Positions 44,816 to 54,093 of a stretch of DNA of 64,000 nt are shown here, piece by piece. Under the pieces are notes generated by a model that worked only from the letters and a program-made list of their open reading frames with translations, was not told where the DNA came from and did no database searches. Both the position numbers and the translations under genes were made by a program. The stretch comes from Rhynchopus euleeides. Lineage: Eukaryota; Euglenozoa; Diplonemea; Diplonemida; Diplonemidae. Location of the stretch: contig OY723275.1 in assembly GCA_963210315.1 (NCBI GenBank), positions 1,488,001 to 1,552,000 on the forward strand, given 5' to 3'. Each line of letters begins with the position of its first letter. Positions within the stretch are counted from its first letter, which is position 1.

Positions 44816-45510
44816 ATCACGGTGGGATCTTGTAAATTTTACATGTAAAAATACCGATTTTTACATGTATTATACATGTATAATACTTGCATGTCAACTA
44901 TTATACATGTATAATACATGTATATGCCTGAAATATACATGTAAAATACATGTATATCAAGTAAAAATACATGTATAATACTTGCATGTCAACTATTATA
45001 CATGTATTTTTACTTGATATACATGTATTTTACATGTATATTTCATGCATTTACATGTATTTTACATGTATAATACTTGTCATGCAAGTATTATACATGT
45101 AAAATACTTGCATGACAAGTAAAATACTTGCATGCAAGTAAAATACATGTATTTTACTTGCATGCAAGTATTTTACTTGTCATGCAAGTATTATACATGT
45201 ATTTTACTTGTCGTGCAAGTATTTTACATGTATAATACTTGCATGACAAGTATTATACATGTAAAATACATGTAAATGCATGAAATATACATGTAAAATA
45301 CATGTATATCAAGTAAAAATACATGTATAATAGTTGACATGCAAGTATTATACATGTATTTTTACTTGATATACATGTATTTTACATGTATATTTCAGGC
45401 ATATACATGTATTATACATGTATAATAGTTGACATGCAAGTATTATACATGTATAATACATGTAAAAATCGGTATTTTTACATGTAAAATTTACAAGATC
45501 CCACCGTGAT
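44816..45510. repeat. 695-bp near-perfect AT-rich palindrome with CACGGTG termini
   Basis: The left arm begins ATCACGGTGGGATCTTG and the right arm ends with its exact complement; the symmetry centre is near 45162/45163. Between them the arms read as mirror complements with only scattered differences. They are built from short self-complementary units (TACATGTA, CTTGCATGCAAG, TTGATATACATG). The whole could fold into a ~340-bp hairpin. The terminal heptamer CACGGTG (44818-44824; complement 45502-45508) matches the neighbouring transposon family, and it starts only 6 bp after the 308-bp element ends. Confidence 0.9.
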
Positions 45511-46630
45511 GGCGTGGGGGGCGGGGGGGGGGGGGGTTTGAGATGCACATTTCGCCTCTTTATTTTTCAAGATGCCTGTTTTCTCGACCCCCCCCAGTTC
45601 CCCCCAGTCTCTCCGATTTTGTTTCTATATACACTTCTGTCTGCCAAGCAAAGGGCAGAGCCACCGTTCTTCACGCCCACAGTTCTCTCTCTTCCGAGCA
45701 AGAATTCTGTGTTGTGCCTCGCTGTTAGAACTGGCTGTGTCCTCTTTTTGAATCCCTTTCCTCCCGTTGCCATGTTGATGGCGCGCCTGCTCCAGCAGGC
45801 GTGTCGCTCATCATGCGTGTGGGGGGTCGGGAATCAAGGTCCCCTGTTTATGGTTGGCAGAACTGTTCCAGACAGAACATCTCGATTTTATTGCACCACC
45901 CCGTTAAACACCCCGTTCGCACAAAGGAAAGACCGCAACTGCAAGCCCCTTTTGCGCCTGACAGCCCCTTTTTGGGGTGAGGCCATGAGGACATCACCCG
46001 TACCCCCCAAAAGCCCCCATACCCCGTTTTGGGCGGTATTTTGGCTGTGCAAGGGTGACCCGGCTTGTTTTGCGAATGCCCTGTCACATCCTTCGACAGG
46101 AGGCGCATTGTTCACTGCCTCTCTGAAGAAGGGTGTCGCAGTGGAGTGGGCGGGGCGGGTCTGTGGGGGTCTTCGCTGGTCGTTATGATTCGTTAGTCTT
46201 CGCCAGTTATCGCCTAGTTTTCTTGGGAAATGCACCAAAGTGCACTGACGATCACCCCGTAGCGAAGATCCCCTGTATTCCTTTTTTTCCTTTCACCCCC
46301 TCTGCATGTTTCTCCTTTCCCTCCTACACATTACTGAACAAATACCCCCCACCAAGGTGTGCCAAGAGCAGGCATCGTCCAGCACTCACAAATGTGGTGG
46401 GCGAAGTGCAGTTCCGTTTCTGGGTACGTTGATGCATTTCTGGTTTGTGCCGGTATGGCCTCCTTGGAAAAGCCCCCCCACCTATATTGGGTGAAGGGTG
46501 GTTGGCTCTGAACCTCCCTTTTTTCGCAAAAAGAAAGGGCGTCGCAGGCAAGGGAAGCTTGCCTGGTGTCGGATCCGTTCGTCTCCAAAGCAAATGAACA
46601 CAATTTCTGAAAATTTTCAACTCTATCAGA
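45511..46630. other. Spacer, no gene recognised
   Basis: Begins with a G run just after the palindrome. Ends with the 6-bp ATCAGA copy (46625-46630) of the following element's target duplication. An open frame at 45514-46188 has no domain signal. Confidence 0.45.
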
Positions 46631-48765
46631 CATGAATCTGCCCCGTTAACGGCTACCGGGTATTACCGGGTCGAAAAACGGGTATTACCGGGTTCGGTAA
46701 TACCCGTTTGCCCGGTAATACCCGGTTATAGCCCGGTAGCGCTACCGGGTATTTTCCATGGGAATTTCCCTTTGTTTTGTGGGTTGATTCCCTTCCCCTT
46801 AGCAGTGTGTTGTGGTCGACGTTGGATTCTATGGCGCATGGGGTGATCGAAAGCAGGGTTCCGCAGTTCACGTCTGGTTTGTGTGGCTCACTGCAGACTT
46901 TTCGAGTTTCCGTCGCAGCAGTGCTGACTACTGCACGGTGCCCACACACCACCCGAGCCCTTCCAGAGCCGGCAGTGTCGTCAGATCAGGCAGTCGATCA
47001 CACATACGCATAACATGAGACAGGCGTGATCGTAGGGCCACCTTCCTCTCCCAAAGTCTGCGAGCACCATTCCATTGGGGGCAGTGACTGCCTGGGCCAA
47101 CAGGGTCTTGGGGCAGGCACATTCTGAACCAATGAAGGTTCCATCACAGAGAGGCACTGTTCCCATAGCTTCCATCATTTAAGGACCTTGGCTCAGAAAT
47201 GCAGAAACGGTGCGTCACCAAACTGGTTGCAAAGTGGCACAGTTGGGCACACAGTGGCACAGAGCGAAGGGCTCCTCGTTTCCAATTATCGATCCTTCGT
47301 TCAGGGAAACCTCCTAGGCGTGCATCTTCTCCTACTCCAGGCTCGAGTGATTGGTCACGCCAGATCCGTTATTCGGTTACATCGCTCTGCTGGCTGGGTG
47401 CTTGTCGCAACACTTACCTGCGAGCAGCCAACGAGCATTATGGTACCGAGAGGTGCTTCTTGGCGTGGCCGGGCTTGTGGTTCCTGCCACAGCAGGTCAC
47501 AGTACGGTGAGCGGACTTGTATTTGCTGGGGTGGCTTCAACACGGGCCCGCCACTGGACTGCCCCCGGGCCAAGGTGGATAATCGCACCTGCCTTCGGGA
47601 CGCTGAGGGTATCCGCCCCGTGTATGATGAGCGGAAGCTAACCAGCCTGCAGTCGACCCACGTGGTGGCCTCACGACTCCCAGACAACGGCTGGTTTGGG
47701 CAGGTGGACGGGAAGAGCTGGTTCTGGAGTTGTGGTGTCGACACGTTTCCATTTTGAGAAATCCTCTGTGATACGCTCCACAGCAAGACGCCCATTCCCA
47801 TGTGAAGCCTCTCTGGCGACACCCTTGACAAGAGCACCTGGCACTCTGTACCGGACCTGCAGCTAAGATCCGGGCTAGTGCGGCAAGGTATTTGAGCGAC
47901 CCCTTACGATATGATGCAATCCAGAGAAGTCCCAGCAAAACGTGGATTCGACCAGGCCCTCAATATATGCACGAGTTGCGCCTGCTTCTTGTCATCTTGC
48001 TTGGCTACTGGTCCCTCTGATAAATCATCAGCTTGGTTCGAGTCGGGACAAGTCATGATGCATGTTTCAAAGAACTTAGCCTCGTGGACGGCCTGTTGTG
48101 TGACGACACGCTCTGCCTCCGTGGAAGCGGACCAGGCCATGAAGTGCATTGAAGAGGGAGGGAGAGGAGGCAACACACGGAGGACACAGGCACAGACAGG
48201 GGTGTGTCCCTCATAGATCTTGGTTGAACGAACAGGTGTTGGAATCAGGGCCTGGGCTCATTATCTCGACCTTTGTTTGTGTATCATCGGGGCATGCCAC
48301 GCCAACACAGCCCCCCACCGCCATGCCGCAAAGCCTGCCTCATAGATCTTGGTTGTACTGAACGTGGGTGTTCCCCAGCCGTTCCCACTCCCAGTGTTCC
48401 CAGGGCCGCCCCTGTGAGGGGTGGGCCAGGAGGGGCTGCAGAGGCTGGCCTTCAGAATAACGCAGGGGGGTCACCTAACACCTGACATTCCCCCCGCGCA
48501 CCTTCCCTTGGACTGCCAGACGGAAGATCACCAGAACCCTGCAGTTGATTCACTGCGACACCCCACGAACCATCCCTGTACCAAGGAAATCCCCACGGAA
48601 AATCCCCGGTAATACAAAAACGGGTATTACCGGACCCGGTAATACCCCCGATTTTACCCGGTAATACCCGTTTTTGACCCGGTAATACCCGGTAATGGAG
48701 GCCGATTACCGGGTTTCCGGTAATACCCGGTAATACCGGTTACCCGTTAACGGGGCAGATTCATG
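46631..48765. mobile_element. 2.1-kb DNA transposon with long inverted repeats and 6-bp target duplication
   Basis: Left repeat 46631-46769 and right repeat 48585-48765 are imperfect inverted copies. Both outer ends read CATGAATCTGCCCCG, both contain multiple CCGGGTATTACCGGG units, and both inner edges read TTTTCC(A/G)TGGG(A/G)ATTTCC. ATCAGA flanks both sides exactly (46625-46630, 48766-48771). The 1.8-kb interior has no recognisable transposase, so the copy is probably non-autonomous or decayed. A 17-bp direct repeat (CTCATAGATCTTGGTTG) occurs at 48210 and 48339. Superfamily not assigned. Confidence 0.85.
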
Positions 48766-48843
48766 ATCAGAACTACGTAAGAAAGGTTGAAACCAGCTGT
48801 GTAGTGTCTCTGAAGAGAAACTGCACCAAAAAAAAAGTAACTG

Positions 48844-49001
48844 CACGGTGGACTCCAGCGGCCCTAGCGGGAGTCTGGGAGCGGGAGTCTGAGAGGGTGT
48901 CAAAGACTCCCGCTAGCGGGAGTCTATACTCCCGCTAGGGGGAGTCTGACTCCCCCTAGCGGGAGTCTTTTCACCTATTTTCATCCATTTTTCCCATGAT
49001 A
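48844..49001 (+). repeat. Left terminal inverted repeat of RAG1/Transib-like element
   Basis: 158 bp; inverted partner at 53365-53522. It carries the terminal heptamer CACGGTG and subterminal 18-bp palindromes (ACTCCCGCTAGCGGGAGT and variants), which could bind a dimeric transposase. Confidence 0.9.
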
Positions 49002-50098
49002 TAGTTACAGTCTACTGGCGTGGGGGGTAAAATCATGCGGGGGGAAGGTGGAAGAGGGATGGGGAGGGGCTTGTTTTGCTTCTGTCAGTTTCCCCGGACT
49101 CTGGACTACCTACCTATCCTCCTGGTAGCGGCTGCACCTGCGGAGGTGAGCGGTTAGAATTTGAGGTGTCAAAGTGCGGCCGTCGCCTGTCGTAGTTGTG
49201 TTACACCTTGGGCAAGACAAACCATCCTGCAGGCTTTCCTCATCTTCTTCGTCAGAACTGTCATCCCCCTCCTGCTGTGCGCGTTGGTCAAGCGTGCTCA
49301 AAGTCGCCTCGGATGACACGAATGGTGTGAAAGTCGCCCCCAGCGGGATTGGCATTTTGCACAAGCAGAGCGATAATTTGCGGTGTCCTTCGGGGAACCG
49401 GAACAGGAAGTAGGGCGCGCTGCTGGGTTCAACGAAGTCCTGTGTGTTGCAGTGCACAAACCCCTTCTGCAGCTGTGTCAACTGTGTGCAAAGAACATAC
49501 ACAGCCAATCTATGAGCGTGTCGGGTGTGCAGACACGGACACAGAATGACTTCTCTATACCCGAGGATCCCGTCCTGCGACAGGTGCGCAACCTTCCAAG
49601 GCATGCCCGATTCGCGCCGCTTCTCTTCTGCCATTGCAAGATCTCTCTCGTAAGTTGCGGAGCTGGCGATTGTAACGGCATCTTTCTTGCGATGTCCGTT
49701 CTCTGCTTCTTCAAATTCGTCGTTGTTCTGCAGAGGCACTGCATCTTCTGGAGCCCACCAATGATGGAGACTGTGTACGTAGGCATTGCGCGTTGATCCC
49801 TTTTCGGCATGCTCCATCAACCAGTGAAATATATGCCCTGAGATCCGAGCACGCAAGAAGGGAATCCGGGCTGACTCATCCTTGCATCCCCAGAAGCGCC
49901 AGGGGATGTCTGCATACCGGAAATGCATGAGGTCTGCAAGGGAGACAAAGAGGTAGCGGAACAAGCCCTTGTAGGTGGTGTCCTGTGACATGGCAAGCAC
50001 GACCTTCCGGAACTGAGCACCTGTCCCATTCTGCGACACATTCAGTGCAAGGTTTGTACAGGTCTTGTCGAATATTTTTTTTGTTGTCTCATCCAGTA

Positions 50099-51281
50099 CA
50101 GGGTATAAGATAGACTTTTTTTCTGGCGCCGTTTTCCGGTTTTTCTGGTTTTGAAATTTTTTCGCGCGCGCCTTCGGCGCGCGCGACCCGCGCAAACCCT
50201 CCCAGAATCTGAGAGGGCCCGGTGCCTGCGCGCGTCCTGTCGTACTGAGGCTGCTTGGTGGGGCAGGCGCAGCAGCTGCTTTGAAAGTTTGGACTCTCGG
50301 CCAAAAAACCGGTCTGGTGTAATTTTTTTACGCAGGGGGGTCTGGGGGGCGGAGCCCCCCAGCCGCCGGAGGCCACGGTAGTGAACATCTGTTCCCTACA
50401 GTCTGGATTCGCTTGTAAGTAGGAAGGCTTCGCTGATCGCAGCCCGGCCAGCAGGAGATCACTGGTCCTTGAGGGTTCAACCTTCAGGGTGGAGGAGGAC
50501 GGGGGAGCGACCACTCGTGACAGGTGTGCGTTGTGGGTGGAGTGGGTGCACGACAGAATGGCCAAAGGGTCCACGAGATCTCTGCACACATTCCGTTATC
50601 GAGGAGATGGGCTAGCTGTGACGACAGGCAACAAACAAATCTCATCTGTTAGTTGCCCCCAATAGGCTTGGCGACCTTCAAGACTGCTTGAAATTCGTTC
50701 GTGTTCTCGTCTCAGCCCTCCAGACAAGCAGATCTGTCTCGAGTTGGTGGGCTGTCGCCATGTATTCGATGGCACCGAGTGACGCTGCACAGAGGCAGAC
50801 GACACGGTGAACTCCAGCGGAGGTTACCCTACCTCCGCTGGAGTACACCGTGTGTCTCCCATGAATCTCAACCAGCGGGAGTCTTAGCGTAAATTAGCTG
50901 GAAAATAGACTCCCGTCTTCAGTACAGACTGCAGTCTTAGACCCCTCTTAGACACTCGCTAGGGTGGCTGGAGTCCACCATGTGTGCACCTTCAAAACAG
51001 AAGAGACCTGCATGACGAGGGCATCACCACCCACCGGGCCACCCGCTAGGTCCATTTTTCTTCTCCGCTTCTCTGCCTTCTTTGGACTATTTGAGCTCTG
51101 TGCGGATCACGATGGGGCCACTTTCTATTTTTTTATGGCGTTTTTTCTGACTGTTCTACTGTCCCAAAGTCACAAAAAAACCCGCCAAAAATGAGACCGA
51201 CCTTTTTTTTTTTTCCAGAAAACCGGGAACCGGGAAACCCTGGTTTTGAAAACCGGAAAACCAGACCTATCTTATCCCCTG
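50099..51281. mobile_element. 1,183-bp hAT-like non-autonomous insertion within the transposase gene
   Basis: The ends are CAGGGTATAAGATAG and, as complement, CAGGGGATAAGATAG. The 8-bp sequence ATCCAGTA flanks both sides exactly (50091-50098 and 51282-51289). CAGGG ends plus 8-bp duplication are hAT hallmarks. No transposase frame is visible. It includes strong hairpins near 50163-50190 (GCGCGC stem, TTCG loop) and 50339-50361, and a nested CACGGTG element. Confidence 0.85.
50803..50982. mobile_element. ~180-bp CACGGTG-family mini-element nested in the hAT-like insertion
   Basis: The left end CACGGTGAACTCCAGCGG (50803) pairs with GGCTGGAGTCCACCATG at 50966-50982. A second inverted end, CCGCTGGAGTACACCGTG, stops at 50852, so 50803-50852 is also a 50-bp palindrome by itself. 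GGTTACCCTACCTCCGCTGG matches the right end of the large element. It is either a deletion derivative or a stack of two ends. Confidence 0.65.
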
Positions 51282-52264
51282 ATCCAGTACCCTGATCAGC
51301 CGCATGGCGAGCCCCTTGCAGTCATGGAGTGCTGGGGTGACGTAGCGGGCATTGGGAAGCACACCTGCCAAGAGGGAGGGGTAGCCAGCCTCTTTCATCT
51401 CAGAGAGAGTCAGGTGCGGGTATCGATGCACCTGTTGATACCAGCGTTCTTCTGGGATGTCGCACAGTGAGCATCGGTGCCCTCGCCCCCCGCATCGCCT
51501 CATTGTTGCCCACTGCTCAGCATGGTCGGCGGTTATTCTTGCTATGGACACACTCGCGACATGCACCCCTCGGAAGATTTTCGCTTTGTGCAGCCTCATG
51601 ATCTGTTGCAGCAACGCGTGATTTTGGAACAGCTTGTGATCACCTTTCGGAAGGTCTGAGAAAGTAATACCCGGCGCAGTCATCGTGTTTTCGGGATTGA
51701 TGACCCCGAGAGACAGACGGACACGTGCGTTATCGGAACGTAATGAATTACGTGGCGTGTATCCGTCCGTGTACATGACGCCGAGAAGTGGCACGCTACA
51801 CTGCATTGTCGATGATTCTCCCGCCTCTTCTTCGAGGAACTCAAATGCCCCGAGCAAACCACGGGAAAGGCGCCATTCAACACGTTCGCAGGCAGGCTTC
51901 TCCATTTCGCGGAGTCGCTTTCGTGACACACCCAGGTTCTCACCAACACGCTCCTTATGAAGCTGGTTGACCTTGGCGAGTGTCCGTTGAGACATCCGAA
52001 GGGCATGCCGGTTGGCAGCAAGAGTCTCCCCGACACTCTTCGCTTCATTTGCATTCGACATGGTTCGATGGCATGGGTCTTGAAAATACCCCCTGTGACA
52101 CCTGTGAGAGCGAGTGTGAGTGGAGCCGAATAAGGTTGCAACACACACACCACGTCAGATGTAGCCAAGCGAAAAAACTGTCGATGTTTTGGAGTGTGGG
52201 GTTTGTGGCTTCCATGACAGTCTGATCATTCAACTTCCGCAGGCTGATGCACAGCCAGCTTCCC

Positions 52265-53266
52265 TCAGAGGGTGTCCATGTCGTCCTCCTCCACTGTGAT
52301 GGCCTGCGGGATGCTCGGAGGGGCTTCTTCCTCTGTGTCGGGGACCTCAGGCTGTGCGAGGTCGATCCCCAGCAGGTCCTTGTACCTCCCCACGGTGGAG
52401 GTGTTGGCCTGGCCTGAGCCGGTCACCGTGGCGCGGGGCTGTTCCAAAGGAACGGTGACCTTCCACAGGGCCAACTGCCCCTCCACCTGCTCGCAGGTGA
52501 TGGGCTCGCCATCGGCAGGGCTCCTGGGGAGGAAATAGGTGGCGGTGTATGTGCCGCTGGGGATTGTCGAACCCTCGTGGACCACGCGAAGACACGTCAG
52601 CGACACCTGCAGGCCTGTCACTGAAAACTCAACCCGGGTCAACAGCCCCTCGAGCATCACCACATGCACGTTGGCTGCCCCAGGCAACGGGGTGACCACC
52701 GGGAAGTGCTGCATCACATTCTTCGTCGTAGTATCCTCCTCCTGCTGCACGGCAGTGTACACGTTGTTCATCTCGACCTCCTTGTAGGCCGGGGCAAGCG
52801 CAGCAAGGACCCGCTGGTACAGCGGATTCTTCTTGTGGCCCTCCTCCGCCCAAGCCAAGGGCATCTTTGGCTTGAGGGTGACACCCACCAACTTGGTGTC
52901 TTGCACCTTCCCGCGCTTCACCTCAACCCTGTAGGTGGCGGGGAGGGTGCCGTCCTTCTGCATCATCTCGACCTCCCTCACAGCGAGCTTGTCCATGTCA
53001 GGGAATACGGCGGTGATGGCGTTGGCCACCTGGGGGCTGTGCTTGTTGATCTCCTTGCCGGTCAACACCGTTGCTAGGAGCCTTCTAATGGATCCCAGTG
53101 TCAGCACACTTCCCCCTTTTTTAACGAGGAAGGCCGTGCAAAAATCAGCCACAATGTTCGTCGCCTCCGCAGCCTCGGGACTCTCTGCGCTCTTCTTCTT
53201 CTTACTCGACTTCGCCGCCGGCTTCGCTGCCACCTTCACTGCCGGCTTCGTTGTCGTCTTCCCCAT
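52265..53266 (-). CDS. Transposon-borne basic protein of unknown function
   Basis: 333 residues, starting MGKTTTKPAVKV. The N-terminal 35 residues are Lys/Ala/Pro-rich like a histone H1 tail or nuclear-localisation/DNA-binding tail. The rest is globular with predicted beta-rich segments (VHVVMLEGLLTRVEFSVTGLQ, TYTATYFLPRSP), ending in an acidic tail (VEEDDMDTL). It lies inside the inverted repeats, on the same strand as the transposase and about 200 bp upstream of it, so it probably travels with it. It has no Kelch or PHD features and is not RAG2-like. No intron seen. Codon use resembles host genes. Confidence 0.7.
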   Translation of the reverse strand: MGKTTTKPAVKVAAKPAAKSSKKKKSAESPEAAEATNIVADFCTAFLVKKGGSVLTLGSIRRLLATVLTGKEINKHSPQVANAITAVFPDMDKLAVREVEMMQKDGTLPATYRVEVKRGKVQDTKLVGVTLKPKMPLAWAEEGHKKNPLYQRVLAALAPAYKEVEMNNVYTAVQQEEDTTTKNVMQHFPVVTPLPGAANVHVVMLEGLLTRVEFSVTGLQVSLTCLRVVHEGSTIPSGTYTATYFLPRSPADGEPITCEQVEGQLALWKVTVPLEQPRATVTGSGQANTSTVGRYKDLLGIDLAQPEVPDTEEEAPPSIPQAITVEEDDMDTL

Positions 53267-53364
53267 TTTTGTGAATCAGGTCTGCGAGCTGGGATGGGTG
53301 GAAACGTCCGTTTGGTGTGTGTGTGTGTGGCTGTACTTCAGTGACGAGTGCCACATTGCATAGG

Positions 53365-53522
53365 TATCATGGGAAAAATGAGTGAAAATAGGTGAAAAGA
53401 CTCCCGCTAGGGGGAGTCAGACTCCCGCTAGCGGGAGTATAGACTCCCGCTAGCGGGAGTTGGACTCCCCCTAGTTGAGACTCCCGAAAAGGGTTACCCT
53501 ACCCCCGCTGGAGTCCACCGTG
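53365..53522 (-). repeat. Right terminal inverted repeat of RAG1/Transib-like element
   Basis: 158 bp, complementary to 48844-49001. It has GGGTTACCCTACC inside the heptamer, a block that recurs in the small nested element at 50803. Confidence 0.9.
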
Positions 53523-54093
53523 TGAACCAAGAAGAACGACGCATATATCGGCCTTTTCAGGGGTACCACATTTCACCGAATACTCGAGTCCTAAAAACAG
53601 CTTGTCGCTCGCCCCTGATCAAGCTAGCCTAGCCGATCCGCGGTTTTCCCCCAACGAAAACATGACGGGTATCGTGCCCCACCATCGGGCATCAGCGCTC
53701 CACGAAGCAACGGAAAGCTGACACCACCACACCCCCACCCCCCTGGACATGGTTGGCCAGCGAGTCGCATCGCATATTATAGCTGACACCTCACCACCAC
53801 CACCACCCACCCCAGGCACCCACCCTGCACCCCCCCCACCCCCCCACACACCTGCGGTATACACAAGGCGCCCGACACACAAAGGCACCACCACTACCCC
53901 CTCCCACACACCGGGTGCCCCTGTTTTTGCGTGTGTGCGGGGGGCTCATTCATACTCTCACCCCCCACCTCCACCCCCCCCCCCCCCCTCCCCCGTTTCG
54001 ACCATACCAGTCGCACCCGCCCGTCCCCTCGCTTCCCTACCCCCCCCCCCCCCCCCCGCCGGCCCTCTCGACGGGGCAGTTGTAGTCCTGCAA
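53523..54093. other. Spacer, C-rich leader
   Basis: C runs of 13-18 bases (e.g. 53977-53989, 54041-54058). The next gene's frame is open through this region, but it reads as poly-Pro/His/Thr and is treated as leader. Confidence 0.5.

Larger units (their letters stand above)
49110..52061 (-). pseudogene. RAG1/Transib-superfamily transposase, split by a hAT-like insertion
   Basis: The N-terminal part reads from 52061 (MSNANEAK; an upstream in-frame ATG is at 52148) down to 51282. The C-terminal part reads from 50098 to 49110. Both are in one frame across the insertion 50099-51281 once one 8-bp duplication copy is removed (RVLD on one side, VLDETT on the other). Visible core motifs in order: first Asp in YTDGY (codon 51767-51765) followed by RVRLSLGVI, second Asp in ITADHAEQW (51527-51525), CSLC 18 residues later, PALHDCKG, then after the junction FHWLMEH (Hx4H), then Glu in WAPED (49748-49746), 21 residues past the last His. 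RAG1 has the same series (Asp600, Asp708, CxxC, ALHCDIGN, FHKTLAH, WASE). A C-terminal CPRC...HLRRC adds a second zinc site. The N-terminal DNA-binding region is short, so upstream exons may exist. As it stands the gene is interrupted. Confidence 0.8.
48844..53522. mobile_element. 4.68-kb RAG1/Transib-like DNA transposon with 158-bp terminal inverted repeats
   Basis: The ends at 48844-49001 and 53365-53522 are inverted repeats. Both start CACGGTGGACTCCAGCGG, both contain several ACTCCCGCTAGCGGGAGT palindromes, and both finish at TTTTTCCCATGATA. The terminal CACGGTG differs by one base from the RAG recombination heptamer CACAGTG and resembles Transib ends (CACWATG). It contains two minus-strand genes: a basic protein (52265-53266) and a transposase broken by a hAT-like insertion. 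Flanks AACTG and TGAAC are not a duplication, so ends may have been rearranged. The left end lies 72 bp beyond the target duplication of the preceding 2.1-kb element. Confidence 0.87.

Noticed and set aside
44816..45510. CRISPR-like or simple tandem array
   Set aside because: The units do not alternate with unique spacers; the order is mirror-symmetric, so it is a palindrome.
47188..47757. 189-codon frame inside the 2.1-kb element as a transposase
   Set aside because: No catalytic motif, mixed codon use and no similarity to known transposases that I can see.
46631..48765. Polinton/Maverick assignment based on 6-bp duplication and long ends
   Set aside because: The element is far too short, lacks any viral-type gene, and ends CATGA rather than AGT.
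50100..50195. First ~32 codons (MRGSRAPK...) as the true start of the second transposase half
   Set aside because: They are encoded by the end of the hAT-like insert, not by the transposase gene.
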